Assembly (NCBI GenBank): GCA_036274055.1
Contig: DASUGM010000315.1
Location: 1-24,953, forward strand
Length of the DNA: 24,953 bases
Origin: DASUGM01 sp036274055
GTDB taxonomy: Bacteria > Acidobacteriota > Vicinamibacteria > Vicinamibacterales > SCN-69-37
Reading direction: 5' to 3'
Under the pieces are notes generated by a model. That model worked only from the letters and a program-made list of their open reading frames with translations, made no database searches and was not told the origin of the DNA. Made by a program: the position numbers and the translations under genes. Positions 15,397-23,852 of this stretch are shown here, piece by piece (the stretch's first letter is position 1; every line of letters starts with the position of its first letter).

Positions 15397-16014
15397 ATGC
15401 CGGGAATGACGCACTCGTCCGCCCCCGCACGCGACGACGCCGCGCTGGTCGCGGCGTTTCGTGCCGGCCGGCACGACGCGTTCGAGGAGATCGTCCGGAT
15501 TCACGGCAACCGGCTGCTCGGCGTCGCCCGCCGGATCGTCCGCGACGACGACCTCGCGCAGGAAGCCGTTCAGGACGCGCTGGTCTCGGCGTTTCGTGCC
15601 CGCGACAAGTTTGCCGGCACCTCCCTGCTGTCGACATGGCTTCACCGCATCACCGTCAACGCTGCGTTGATGAAGCTGCGATCGCAGAAGCGTCGCGCCG
15701 AAGACTCCATCGACGCGCTGCTGCCGACATTCAAGGACGATGGCCACCATCGGGAGCAGTTCGTCGCCTGGGACGAGCGTGCCGACACCAAGCTCGAGCG
15801 CGCGGACACGCGGCGGATGGTCCGCGCTGCCATCGACCAACTCCCCGACAGCTACCGGACCGTGCTGGTGATGCGTGACATCGAGGGCCTGTCGACCGAG
15901 GAGACCGCCACCGCGCTCGGTCTGACCGCCAACGCCGTAAAGATCCGGCTGCATCGCGCCCGGATGGCGCTGCGGACGCTGATCGCGCCGCATCTGCAAG
16001 AGGTCAGCGTATGA
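15397..16014 (+). CDS. ECF RNA polymerase sigma factor
   Basis: The product is 205 aa. Region 2 lies at about residues 26-95 (AFEEIVRIHGNRLLGVARRI, DLAQEAVQDALVSAFRA, STWLHRITVNAAL), with the core-binding and -10 recognition helices. Region 4 lies at about 140-195 (IDQLPDSYRTVLVMRDIEGL, STEETATALGLTANAVKIRL), the -35 recognition HTH. The start is ATG 15397 or ATG 15406; the frame continues to 15295, but that part is not sigma-like. The stop overlaps the anti-sigma start (ATGA), so the sigma and its regulator are made together. It probably drives an envelope regulon, perhaps including the barrel gene downstream. Confidence 0.93.
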   Translation: MPGMTHSSAPARDDAALVAAFRAGRHDAFEEIVRIHGNRLLGVARRIVRDDDLAQEAVQDALVSAFRARDKFAGTSLLSTWLHRITVNAALMKLRSQKRRAEDSIDALLPTFKDDGHHREQFVAWDERADTKLERADTRRMVRAAIDQLPDSYRTVLVMRDIEGLSTEETATALGLTANAVKIRLHRARMALRTLIAPHLQEVSV

Positions 16015-16250
16015 CGTGCCGCGAAATCACCGACATCCTCAGCGAGTTCGTCGGCGGCGAACTCACGGCCGACGCCGCGGCCCGTCTCGAAGCGCATCTC
16101 GAGCTCTGCCCCAACTGCCGGGTTTTCCTGGTGCAGTACACTCGCACCATCGAGATCGCGCGCGCCGCCGATGCCGAAGTAGAAGCGGTCGTTGCCCCGC
16201 AGGAGTTGATTGACGCGGTGCTCGCCGCGATCAGGGCCGAAGAGCCGTAA
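16011..16250 (+). CDS. Zinc-finger anti-sigma factor (zf-HC2/ZAS type), soluble
   Basis: A 79-aa protein with the anti-sigma zinc motif C3, H29-x3-C33-x2-C36 (EAHLELCPNC). ATG overlaps the TGA of the ECF sigma gene by 4 nt. There is no TM segment after the zinc domain, only a C-terminal helix, so it is a cytoplasmic ZAS protein of the RsrA/ChrR kind and not membrane-bound. Such proteins often sense redox or metal changes through the zinc thiolates; the signal here is unknown. Confidence 0.88.
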   Translation: MTCREITDILSEFVGGELTADAAARLEAHLELCPNCRVFLVQYTRTIEIARAADAEVEAVVAPQELIDAVLAAIRAEEP

Positions 16251-16275
16251 ACACGCGGGTGGTATGCGGGTTGCA

Positions 16276-16301
16276 CCTTTCAGCCGCGAAGAGGCGAAAG
16301 G
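16276..16301 (+). promoter_or_regulatory. Hairpin overlapping the ribosome-binding site of the barrel gene
   Basis: CCTTTC (16276-16281) pairs with GAAAGG (16296-16301), and GCC with GGC inside, with one bulged A. The second strand contains most of the AAAGGAG Shine-Dalgarno used by ATG 16311. Folding would partly hide the site, so translation could be structure-dependent. Confidence 0.35.
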
Positions 16302-16310
16302 AGCATCTCG

Positions 16311-16880
16311 ATGCGAAGAACACTCACGATTGCGGCGTTGGCCGTTGCGTGCTCGATCGGCAGCGCGGCGACCGCACATGCAGATGTCAGGCTGACGCCG
16401 TTCGCGGGCGTAACGTTCGGCGACGACGCGCCGGCGTCAAAATTCAATACCGGCCTCGGTATTTCGTTCATGGGCAGAGTCGCGGGATTCGAAGTCGATT
16501 TCGGCTACACGCCGGACTTCTATGATGAGGAGACCGACTTCGAACTCGTCGGCGACGGCAACGTCACGACGTTGTTCGGCAATGTCGTCATCGGCGCCAG
16601 CAGCGGCCGCGTCCAGCCGTACGGCGTCTTCGGTGCCGGCCTGATACGGTCGCGCGTCGGCGACGCCGGAGATCTCTTCGACGATGTCACCACCAATGAT
16701 TTCGGGATCAGCGCCGGCGGCGGCGTCAACTTCATGGTCAGCGATCGTGTCGGCATCCGCGGTGACATCCGCTACTTCCGCGCGCTCCACGACAACGAAC
16801 CCGCTGACAACGACTTGGATCTCGCCGTCGGCAGCTTCGGCTTCTGGCGCACAACGGGCGGAGTGACGTTCAGATTCTGA
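16311..16880 (+). CDS. Outer-membrane beta-barrel protein (OmpA/OprF-like 8-strand type)
   Basis: The product is 189 aa with a signal peptide (about 1-24, TLTIAALAVACSIGSAATAHA). The mature protein is an alternating pattern of amphipathic strands and turns: DVRLTPFAGVTFG, NTGLGISFMGRVAGFEVDFGY, VTTLFGNVVIG, VQPYGVFGAGLI, DFGISAGGGVNFMV, VGIRGDIRYFRAL, and a last strand ending FRF with a terminal Phe, the usual BAM recognition signature. AAAGGAG precedes the start. It lies 60 nt after the sigma/anti-sigma pair and may be its target. The function (porin or structural barrel) is unknown. Confidence 0.85.
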   Translation: MRRTLTIAALAVACSIGSAATAHADVRLTPFAGVTFGDDAPASKFNTGLGISFMGRVAGFEVDFGYTPDFYDEETDFELVGDGNVTTLFGNVVIGASSGRVQPYGVFGAGLIRSRVGDAGDLFDDVTTNDFGISAGGGVNFMVSDRVGIRGDIRYFRALHDNEPADNDLDLAVGSFGFWRTTGGVTFRF

Positions 16881-17286
<406 letters not shown>

Positions 17287-17383
17287 GACCGCCCCGATTT
17301 CGCAAGATGGATGCCGGCCCGAAAGGTGCGACTTTGCTGACGTCAAGGATTAAGGCACTGCAGAAACTGCGATCTTCACAGCG

Positions 17384-17412
17384 GCGAAGTACGCAGAATC
17401 TGCGTACTTCGC
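17384..17412. repeat. Perfect 13-bp inverted repeat upstream of four-helix-bundle gene
   Basis: GCGAAGTACGCAG (17384-17396), AAT, then CTGCGTACTTCGC (17400-17412). It lies inside the array-bounded element, about 100 nt upstream of the gene on its coding strand. It could be an operator or the recognition hairpin of the element. Confidence 0.85.
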
Positions 17413-17426
17413 ATTCGTCAAGCACC

Positions 17427-17465
17427 CGTAAGCCGTAAGCCGTAAGCCGTCAGCCGCAAGCCGCG
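17427..17465. repeat. Right heptamer array of four-helix-bundle element
   Basis: Three exact CGTAAGC heptamers followed by decaying copies (CGTCAGC, CGCAAGC). This is the reverse complement of the ACGGCTT array at 16881-16911, so the two arrays face each other as long terminal inverted repeats around the gene. Confidence 0.9.
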
Positions 17466-17466
17466 C

Positions 17467-17607
17467 TCAGGGCCGCCGCGGTTTCCGCCAGAGCCAGGCC
17501 AGCAGAAGGATCGCGGCGAGATACCAGAAGTAGCCGCCGCCGAGCATGTAGCCGATTTCCCGGCCGAAGGTGCCGAGGGCGTTGAGGAACGCGTCCACGC
17601 CGGACAT
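17467..17607 (-). CDS. Putative 46-aa single-pass membrane miniprotein
   Basis: ATG 17607 to TGA 17467 encodes an N-terminal amphipathic segment (SGVDAFLNALGTFGREIGYM), a TM helix (GGGYFWYLAAILLLAWLW) and a basic tail RKPRRP, giving a topology with the C-terminus in the cytoplasm. The composition is much more protein-like than random frames here. The Shine-Dalgarno is weak: GGAGG lies about 16 nt upstream. The gene is divergent from ADOP permease 3 (66 nt apart) and its stop lies 2 nt beyond the right heptamer array. No family recognised; it could be a chance reading frame. Confidence 0.45.
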   Translation of the reverse strand: MSGVDAFLNALGTFGREIGYMLGGGYFWYLAAILLLAWLWRKPRRP

Positions 17608-17672
17608 CTTACTTTCAGCCGAGCCTCCGCCAGAGGGCGAAACTTCAGTCGCCGGACCCCGTATCTAGAGCC

Positions 17673-20162
17673 ATGACCGACACCGTGCTGCAGGACGTCC
17701 GCTACGCCCTCCGCTGGCTCCGGAGAAGTCCCGGATTTGCCGCGGTCGCGGTGTTGTCGCTGGGCCTCGGGATTGGCGCCAACGCCGCGATTTTCTCGGT
17801 CGTGGATGCATTGTTGCTGCGTCCGCTGCCGGTCACCGCGCCGGATCGCCTGGTTGACCTCTACACCGGCGGCGGCGATGGCGATACCTACGCCACGAGT
17901 TCGGTCCCGGACCTCCAGGACTATCGCGACAAGACCCAGGTTTTCGAGGATCTCGCCGGTCACTCGATGATGTTCGCCGCCGTCGAGCGCGACGGCCGGC
18001 CGCGGTTGACGCTTGGCGAAATCGTGTCCGGCAACTACTTCACGCTGCTCGGCGTACCCGCGGCACTGGGCCGGACGCTCCAGCCCGCCGACGACGCAGC
18101 CGGCGCGCCGCGCGCCGTCGTCCTCTCGTCACGCTTCTGGCGCCGTGAATTCGGTGCCAATCCAGACGTCGTCGGCAAGACCCTGACGATCCGCGCCGAG
18201 CCGTACACGATCGTCGGCGTGCTCGGCGATCAGTTCACCGGCATGGTGCCGATGCTCGCCGCCGAGATCTGGACGCCCGTGCGTTACGTCGAGGACGTCG
18301 AGCCGGCCGGGATCAACGACAACGTGCCATCGCCGAGCGGCACGACGCGGCTCGATCGCCGCGGCATGCGCTGGCTGTTCGTCAAAGGCCGGCTCAAACC
18401 GGGCGTCACGCTCGAGCAGGCGCGCGCCAACGTCGATGTCGTCGCCGCGCAGCTGCGCGAGGCCTACCCGGTTTCGAACAAGGACCGAAAGACGACGCTC
18501 CGGATGTCGAGCGAGACGCGGATCCATCCCGACGCCGACGGCCTGGTCTCGTGGATCGTCACGGGTGCGATGGCGGCGGTCGGGCTGGTGCTGTTGATCG
18601 CGTGCGCCAACGTCGCCGGCATGTTGCTGGCGCGCGCGACCGCCCGGCAGCGCGAGATCAGCATTCGTCTGGCCATCGGCGCCGGACGCCGGCGCCTCGT
18701 TCAGCAGTTGCTGACCGAGAGCGTCGTGCTCGGCACCCTCGGCGCCACCGTCGGCGTGCTGCTTGCCGCGTGGACGACGCGTGTGCTGAGCACGTTCACG
18801 CCGCCGATTCCGATTCCGATTTCGCTGGACCTGCGGCTCGACGCGCGCGTCCTGCTGTTCACCGCGATCATCGCGATGCTCACCGGCATCGTCGCCGGCC
18901 TGGTGCCGGCACTGCGGGCGACCAAACCCAACCTCGTGGCCGACCTGCGCGGCGAAATGCAGCGCGAACGCGTCGCCGGCCGGCGCTGGTCGCTGCGCGA
19001 TGCGCTGGTCATCGGCCAGATTGCCGTCACCGTCGTGCTGCTCGTGGTCGCCGGGCTGCTCGTCCGCAGCGTCCTCGCGTCTCAGCACGCCGACGTCGGC
19101 TTCCGTACCGCCGGACTGGCGCTCGTCTCCGGCGACACCGACATGCTGCGCTATACGCCCGAGCGCAGCAGTGAGTTCTGGAAGGAAGCCGAGCGGCGCG
19201 TCCGCGCGCTGCCTGGCGTCGACAGCGTGGCCTTCGCCTCGCGCTTCCCGTTTTCGATCAACTTCAACCGCGAGACCATCGCCATTCCGGGACGTCAGAA
19301 GTCTCCGAATGAGACCGGCGCGCCGACCAACGCCGCGCGCGTCTCGCCGGATTACTTTTCGACGCTTGGAATCAGCGTCCTGCAGGGTCGCGCGTTTCAG
19401 GAGACCGACCTGCCCGATCGCCCGGCGGTCGCGATCATCAACCAGACGATGGCGCGCCGCTACTGGCCGGATGAGAACCCGGTCGGCAAAGTCGTCTTCC
19501 AGCGCACGCTCGACAGCGGCCGCCGTTTCGAGATCGTCGGCGTCGTCGCCGATCACCGGATGATGACGGTCGGCGAAGGCGCTCAACCGGCGATCTTTTT
19601 CGCGATGACGCAAAGCAACAACGGCTATCGGGTGCTCGCGGCACGAACCCGCGGCAGCGCCGCGACGCTGGTCTCGACGGTGCGCACGACGCTTCACGAC
19701 ATCGAGCCGCGCCTGCTGATGCTCGATCAGCAGACCATGGAGGCGCAGTTGGACGCGACGCTGTTCCCGGTGCGGATCGAGGCGATGCTCGTCGCGGTGT
19801 TCAGCGCGCTGGCGCTGCTACTCGCCGCGATCGGACTTTACGGCGTGATCGCCTTTTCCGTCGCCCGCCGCACCCGTGAGATCGGCATCCGGATGGCGAT
19901 CGGCGCGCGACCGCTGACGGTGCTTTCGCTGATTCTCCGTCAGGGCCTGATGCTCGCCGCTATCGGCCTCGTCGCCGGAGCGCTCCTCGCGGCGCTGGCG
20001 ACGCGCGCCGTCGCCGGCGCGCTCTTCGGGATCACGGCCGCCGACGCGGTCGCCTGGAGCACGGCCGTGGGGACGCTGCTCGGCATCGCCATCATCGCCA
20101 ACCTGCTGCCCGCCTGGCGCGCGGCCAGGATCGATCCGGTCAGGGCGCTCAAGACCGACTAG
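17673..20162 (+). CDS. ADOP-type ABC transporter permease (MacB/FtsX-like) 3
   Basis: The product is 829 aa. It starts directly with the MacB-like signature DVRYALRWLRRSPGFAAVAV and TM1 (about 22-45), without the extra N-terminal ADOP helices. Then come a periplasmic core (50-275), a first FtsX domain (about 285-420, with LLIACANVAGMLLARATARQ), a second periplasmic domain (about 460-680) and a C-terminal FtsX domain with RRTREIGIRMAIGARPLTVL, ending ARIDPVRALKTD. No regulator is adjacent upstream; a divergent miniprotein frame and a short gap precede it. No ATPase is in the window. Substrate unknown. Confidence 0.92.
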   Translation: MTDTVLQDVRYALRWLRRSPGFAAVAVLSLGLGIGANAAIFSVVDALLLRPLPVTAPDRLVDLYTGGGDGDTYATSSVPDLQDYRDKTQVFEDLAGHSMMFAAVERDGRPRLTLGEIVSGNYFTLLGVPAALGRTLQPADDAAGAPRAVVLSSRFWRREFGANPDVVGKTLTIRAEPYTIVGVLGDQFTGMVPMLAAEIWTPVRYVEDVEPAGINDNVPSPSGTTRLDRRGMRWLFVKGRLKPGVTLEQARANVDVVAAQLREAYPVSNKDRKTTLRMSSETRIHPDADGLVSWIVTGAMAAVGLVLLIACANVAGMLLARATARQREISIRLAIGAGRRRLVQQLLTESVVLGTLGATVGVLLAAWTTRVLSTFTPPIPIPISLDLRLDARVLLFTAIIAMLTGIVAGLVPALRATKPNLVADLRGEMQRERVAGRRWSLRDALVIGQIAVTVVLLVVAGLLVRSVLASQHADVGFRTAGLALVSGDTDMLRYTPERSSEFWKEAERRVRALPGVDSVAFASRFPFSINFNRETIAIPGRQKSPNETGAPTNAARVSPDYFSTLGISVLQGRAFQETDLPDRPAVAIINQTMARRYWPDENPVGKVVFQRTLDSGRRFEIVGVVADHRMMTVGEGAQPAIFFAMTQSNNGYRVLAARTRGSAATLVSTVRTTLHDIEPRLLMLDQQTMEAQLDATLFPVRIEAMLVAVFSALALLLAAIGLYGVIAFSVARRTREIGIRMAIGARPLTVLSLILRQGLMLAAIGLVAGALLAALATRAVAGALFGITAADAVAWSTAVGTLLGIAIIANLLPAWRAARIDPVRALKTD

Positions 20163-20313
20163 CCCGTGCGACGGTGCGCCGGTGCGCGTGTGCGCAGTGC
20201 GCTTCTCTCCGACCGATCCCGGATGATCGTCGAGTCTGCCCAAACGCGAGTCTTGGGGCCGCACGGTGCAGACGCACCGGCGCACCGGCGCACGGGCGCA
20301 CCGGCGCACGGTC
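20160..20313. repeat. Inverted octamer arrays around a non-coding core
   Basis: Left arm about 20164-20198 (GGTGCGCC-type octamers). Right arm about 20275-20311 (GCACCGGC repeated four times with one variant). The arms are mutually inverted. The core of about 75 nt has no reading frame of note. It begins inside the TAG of ADOP permease 3. The remaining sequence to 20438 shows no gene. Confidence 0.7.
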
Positions 20314-20438
20314 TTAGAGCCCTGTCGCCAATGTCCCATCGGTGCCGATTTGCCCGCCAGACTTGATGTCGGGGCAACACGGTTGTGTCGCTGGCCCCCG
20401 TTTACTGGAGATTTTCGACCCGCCTTCGGCCGGAAAGC

Positions 20439-20454
20439 TGGCACGTCGGTTGCT
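20439..20454 (+). promoter_or_regulatory. Sigma-54 (RpoN) promoter
   Basis: TGGCACG-TCGG-TTGCT matches the -24/-12 consensus at every conserved base, with 10 nt between GG and GC. Initiation would fall around 20465, only about 6 nt before the PilZ ATG, so the transcript would be nearly leaderless. No enhancer-binding protein gene is in the window. Confidence 0.75.
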
Positions 20455-20470
20455 GTAGTCAAGCGCGGCG

Positions 20471-20836
20471 ATGTCTTCGACAGAGCAAATCCGGCGCACC
20501 AGGCGCCGTCACCAGCGCATCGAGGTCCTCGCGCCGATCGGGGCACGGCTGCTCGACCTCGAGGTGTCGGGACAGCTGCGCGACGTCAGCGAAGGCGGCT
20601 TTAGCCTCGGCACCGACGAGCCGGTTTCGCTCGACGTGCCGCACCTGGTGCTCTTCACTCTTGCCGACGGCTGGTCAACCGTCCTGCTGGCCTGTGCGCG
20701 TCACGAAGGACCCGGCCACGACTGCGCCCACGTCACCGGATTCGAGTTCGCCGACGCCGACGATTCGATGACACGACAGGCCATCGCCGAGCTGCTCGAT
20801 CACGTCACAGTCCTCGCAGCGCCGTCAGCGGACTGA
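20471..20836 (+). CDS. PilZ domain protein (putative c-di-GMP receptor)
   Basis: A 121-aa single-domain protein. The N-terminal RRTRRRHQRIEV contains the RxxxR c-di-GMP-binding pattern, and LRDVSEGGFSLGTDEPV about 25 residues later is the DxSxxG motif of PilZ. The rest fits the beta-barrel (LVLFTLADGWSTVLLACARH, HVTGFEFADAD) and a closing helix. ATG 20471 lacks a Shine-Dalgarno and sits just below a strong sigma-54 promoter. The 3' end overlaps the convergent ADOP permease 4 by 32 nt. It probably couples c-di-GMP levels to motility or surface behaviour. Confidence 0.85.
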   Translation: MSSTEQIRRTRRRHQRIEVLAPIGARLLDLEVSGQLRDVSEGGFSLGTDEPVSLDVPHLVLFTLADGWSTVLLACARHEGPGHDCAHVTGFEFADADDSMTRQAIAELLDHVTVLAAPSAD

Positions 20837-23501
20837 CGCGGAGCGCGCGACGCGTCGGCAGCAGACACGCGACGACCGCCGCCGCCAACACGACGCCGAC
20901 GACCGCCGCGTACGTCGTCGCGTCGGTCGGCGAGATCCCGAACAGTTGCGACCGCAACAAGCTGCTCGCCGAAAGTGCCGCGCCGACGCCGGCGACGATT
21001 CCGGCGAGCGCAGGCACGAGCCCCTGCGTCAACACGAGCCGCACCAGGCTGACGCCGGGAGCGCCGAGCGCGCGGCGAATGCCCAGCTCCTGCGTCTGCT
21101 CGGCGACGGTGTACGCGAGCACGCCATAGACGCCGACGACGCCGAGCGCGAGCCCGAAGACGGCGAACAGCGCGAGCAGCGCCGCGGTGACGCGACGCTG
21201 CGCCACCGAACTGCCGACGGCGTCGTCGTAGGTCCGGATCCCGTAGACCGCGAGCGCTGGATCAATCGTCTTGAGGGCGGCGCGGAGAGGCGCGCCCAGC
21301 GCCGCGGGATCGCCGTCGGTGCGCAGCACGAAGGTCATCTGGCGCATCGCCGAGTTGATCGTCTGCGCGGTCTGCGGTTGCGGCATGTAGTACATCGGCC
21401 GCGCGTCCTCGCCGAGATCCTGGTCTTTGACATCGGCCGAGATACCGACGATGCGCGCGAACTGGTTCTTGTCGCCGTCGACACGAATCCGGCGGCCGAT
21501 GGGGTCTTCCTCAGCGAAAAACTTCTGCGCGAATCGTTGCGAAATGATCGCGACCGACTCGGCGCCGGCGCGATCGGCGGCGGTGAACGCGCGGCCGCGG
21601 AGAATCGGCGTGCGCAGGGCCTCGAAGAAGCCGGCGCGCACGAACGACGGCGGCGCGTTCCACGCCGGCTGTCCCAGGCCCGGCCTGGGCCGGCCCTCGA
21701 TCGCAAAGTCCCAGACCCCGACGCCGTTCACGAGCGGCACCGTCGTTGTCGCGGTGGCGATCGTGACGCCGGGAAGCCGGGAGAGTTGATCGATCGCCTG
21801 ATCGAAAAACGCGTCCGCCTTGCCGTCGTCGGCGTAGGCGGGGCGCGGCAGGTTGATGGTGGCAAGCAGGGTGCCGTCGGTCTTGAAGCCGGCATCGCTC
21901 GCGATCAGGCGGGTGAAACTCTGCACCATCAACGACGCGCCGACCACCAGGACCACCGCCAACGCAACTTCGAGCGCGACGAGCGAGCGCCGCGCCCAGG
22001 TCCGGCCGGCACCGGTCGAAGTCCGCGTGTCGAGCCGAAGCGCCGAGGCGAGCCGCGTCGCGCGCGAGCGCAACGCCGGCAAGACGCCAAGCAGACAGGC
22101 GGCCAGCAGCGACACCGCGGCGGTGAACGCCCAGACCCGCCAGCCGACGCCGATCTCGGCGGCGCGCGGCAGCGACACGCCGTCGGCGGTGCGCACCCAC
22201 GAGATCACCAGGGCGGCGAGCACCGCGCCCAGCGCGCCGGCGGCGATCGCGAGCATGCCGCTCTCGAGCGCCGCGAGCCGGACGAGCCGCCAGCGGCCGG
22301 AGCCGAGCGCGGCGCGAATCGCGACCTCGCGCGCGCGCCGTTCCGCCCGCGCGAGCACCAGGCTCGCGACGTTGGCGCAGACGATCAGGAGGAGGAACGC
22401 CGTGGCCGCGAGCAGCAGCCGCAGCACCGGACGGACGTCGCCGACCGTGTCTTCGAGCATCGAGGACAGATAGAGGAAGTGGCCGTTGTGGACGGTCGGG
22501 TACTGCTGCCGCCAGCCCTGCATCATCACGGCCATCTCGTTGGCCGCGGTCTCGAGCGTGACGCCGTCCTTGAGACGCCCGATTGCCCTCGTCGAATGCG
22601 ACGAGCGGCCGCCGGGATTTGCCGGGTCGATGTAGAGCGGCGTCCAAATCGTGTTGCCTTCGGGATAGTCGAAGGACTTCGGCATGACGCCGACGACGGT
22701 GCGCGCGCTACCGTTGACCGTGATCTGTGCGCCAACGACATCGTCGCGCCCCCCGAAGCGGCGCCGCCACAAGCCGTCGCTCAGAATCACCACGCCGTTC
22801 GGACCGGGCCGGTCGTCGGCGGTGAACAACCGCCCGCGCGCCGGCGTCGCCCGCAGCACATCGAAGAGACTCGGCGTCACGACCGCGCCGCGGATGCGCT
22901 CCGGCTCCTCGCCCGCGCCGCCGATGGTCATGTTGGTCTGTTGCAGGGCGCCGACCTTTTCCACGCTGCGGTTGTCGCGCTGGTAGTCGAGGTACTCGGG
23001 ATTCGAAAGGACGAACTGCGGAAAATCGAAACCGCTTTCCGGGAGGAATCGCCCCCAGATGCCGACGAGCCGATCGGATCGATCGTAGGGCAGCGCGTGC
23101 AGCAGGACGCTGTCGACGATCGAAAACACGGCGACGTTGGCGCCGATGCCGAGTGTCAGCGTCGCGATGACGAAGAGCGCGTAGCCGGGTTCGCGGCGCA
23201 GCCGCCGCAAGGCGTAACGAATGTCCTGGAGCCAGCCGTTCATCAGATGCCCTCGATGCGCAGATGGAAGCGCGATGCTGTCGATGGTGAGCGAGCTGCG
23301 ACGCCGCTCGGCGATGCCGGCCGCGGTCAGATTGATGGCGGTACGCAGCCATAAGGCGGCGACGGCGAGCCTGCCGGTGCGCCGCGCGGCGCGCCGCCGA
23401 TCGTCGAAGGCCGCGGCCATGTCCGGTCCGTAGGCGTCGCGAAACGAGCGTGGAAACGCGCGCAGGAGCGCTGCAAACACCCGCGCCCCGGCGCCGGTCA
23501 C
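20805..23501 (-). CDS. ADOP-type ABC transporter permease (MacB/FtsX-like) 4
   Basis: The product is 898 aa from GTG 23501, which overlaps the PadR stop (GTGA). The N-terminal ADOP region is complete: LLRAFPRSFRDAYGPDMAAAFDDR then a helical stretch to about 75. The permease core begins NGWLQDIRYALRRLRREPGYALFVIATL with TM1 at about 105-130, then a periplasmic core, FtsX 1 (LLIVCANVASLVLARAERRAREVAIRAALG), a second periplasmic domain and FtsX 2 (EQTQELGIRRALGAPGVSL), ending RRALRVSPLTALRGL. It overlaps the PilZ gene tail to tail. Expression should follow PadR. Substrate unknown. Confidence 0.93.
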   Translation of the reverse strand: MTGAGARVFAALLRAFPRSFRDAYGPDMAAAFDDRRRAARRTGRLAVAALWLRTAINLTAAGIAERRRSSLTIDSIALPSAHRGHLMNGWLQDIRYALRRLRREPGYALFVIATLTLGIGANVAVFSIVDSVLLHALPYDRSDRLVGIWGRFLPESGFDFPQFVLSNPEYLDYQRDNRSVEKVGALQQTNMTIGGAGEEPERIRGAVVTPSLFDVLRATPARGRLFTADDRPGPNGVVILSDGLWRRRFGGRDDVVGAQITVNGSARTVVGVMPKSFDYPEGNTIWTPLYIDPANPGGRSSHSTRAIGRLKDGVTLETAANEMAVMMQGWRQQYPTVHNGHFLYLSSMLEDTVGDVRPVLRLLLAATAFLLLIVCANVASLVLARAERRAREVAIRAALGSGRWRLVRLAALESGMLAIAAGALGAVLAALVISWVRTADGVSLPRAAEIGVGWRVWAFTAAVSLLAACLLGVLPALRSRATRLASALRLDTRTSTGAGRTWARRSLVALEVALAVVLVVGASLMVQSFTRLIASDAGFKTDGTLLATINLPRPAYADDGKADAFFDQAIDQLSRLPGVTIATATTTVPLVNGVGVWDFAIEGRPRPGLGQPAWNAPPSFVRAGFFEALRTPILRGRAFTAADRAGAESVAIISQRFAQKFFAEEDPIGRRIRVDGDKNQFARIVGISADVKDQDLGEDARPMYYMPQPQTAQTINSAMRQMTFVLRTDGDPAALGAPLRAALKTIDPALAVYGIRTYDDAVGSSVAQRRVTAALLALFAVFGLALGVVGVYGVLAYTVAEQTQELGIRRALGAPGVSLVRLVLTQGLVPALAGIVAGVGAALSASSLLRSQLFGISPTDATTYAAVVGVVLAAAVVACLLPTRRALRVSPLTALRGL

Positions 23502-23848
23502 TGCCGGACCTTTCCAGGCGCGAGCTGCCGGCGCGCCAGCCGCACGACGGCCCGCAGCCGGACGGTTTCTGCCTCGGCGACACGGCGCCCGAACGGCGTC
23601 AGCCGGTAGTAGCGCCGCCTCGCTTCACGCGCGCTGCCCTCGCCCGGCCCGTCGTCGGCGATGACGCCGAGGGTGGTCAACCGCGCGAGGATTCTGTAGA
23701 GCGAACCCAGCTCGAGTCGGACGCCGCCGGCGTCGGCCCGCTCGACGGCGGTCGCCAGACCATAGGCATGCCTCGGCTCATCGGCCAGCGCGAGGAGGAC
23801 CTGAAAATCTCCGGCGGCGAGGGGAAGCAAGGCTCGAGGATCGGACAT
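23498..23848 (-). CDS. PadR family transcriptional regulator
   Basis: The product is 116 aa. The winged-helix pattern is PLAAGDFQVLLALADEPRHAYGLATAVE, then ELGSLYRILARLTTLGVIAD (recognition helix and turn) and the wing RRRYYRLTPFGRRVAEAE. It is coupled by a 4-nt overlap to ADOP permease 4. A perfect dyad TATCTGT-N5-ACAGATA lies 4 nt upstream of the ATG, which fits autorepression. Confidence 0.9.
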   Translation of the reverse strand: MSDPRALLPLAAGDFQVLLALADEPRHAYGLATAVERADAGGVRLELGSLYRILARLTTLGVIADDGPGEGSAREARRRYYRLTPFGRRVAEAETVRLRAVVRLARRQLAPGKVRQ

Positions 23849-23852
23849 CGTT

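Noticed and set aside
18129..19697. 522-aa minus-strand open frame
   Set aside because: A shadow of ADOP permease 3, charged low-complexity product.
20946..23354. 802-aa plus-strand open frame
   Set aside because: A codon-position shadow of ADOP permease 4; composition is Arg/Ala/Asp-rich with no hydrophobic or motif structure.
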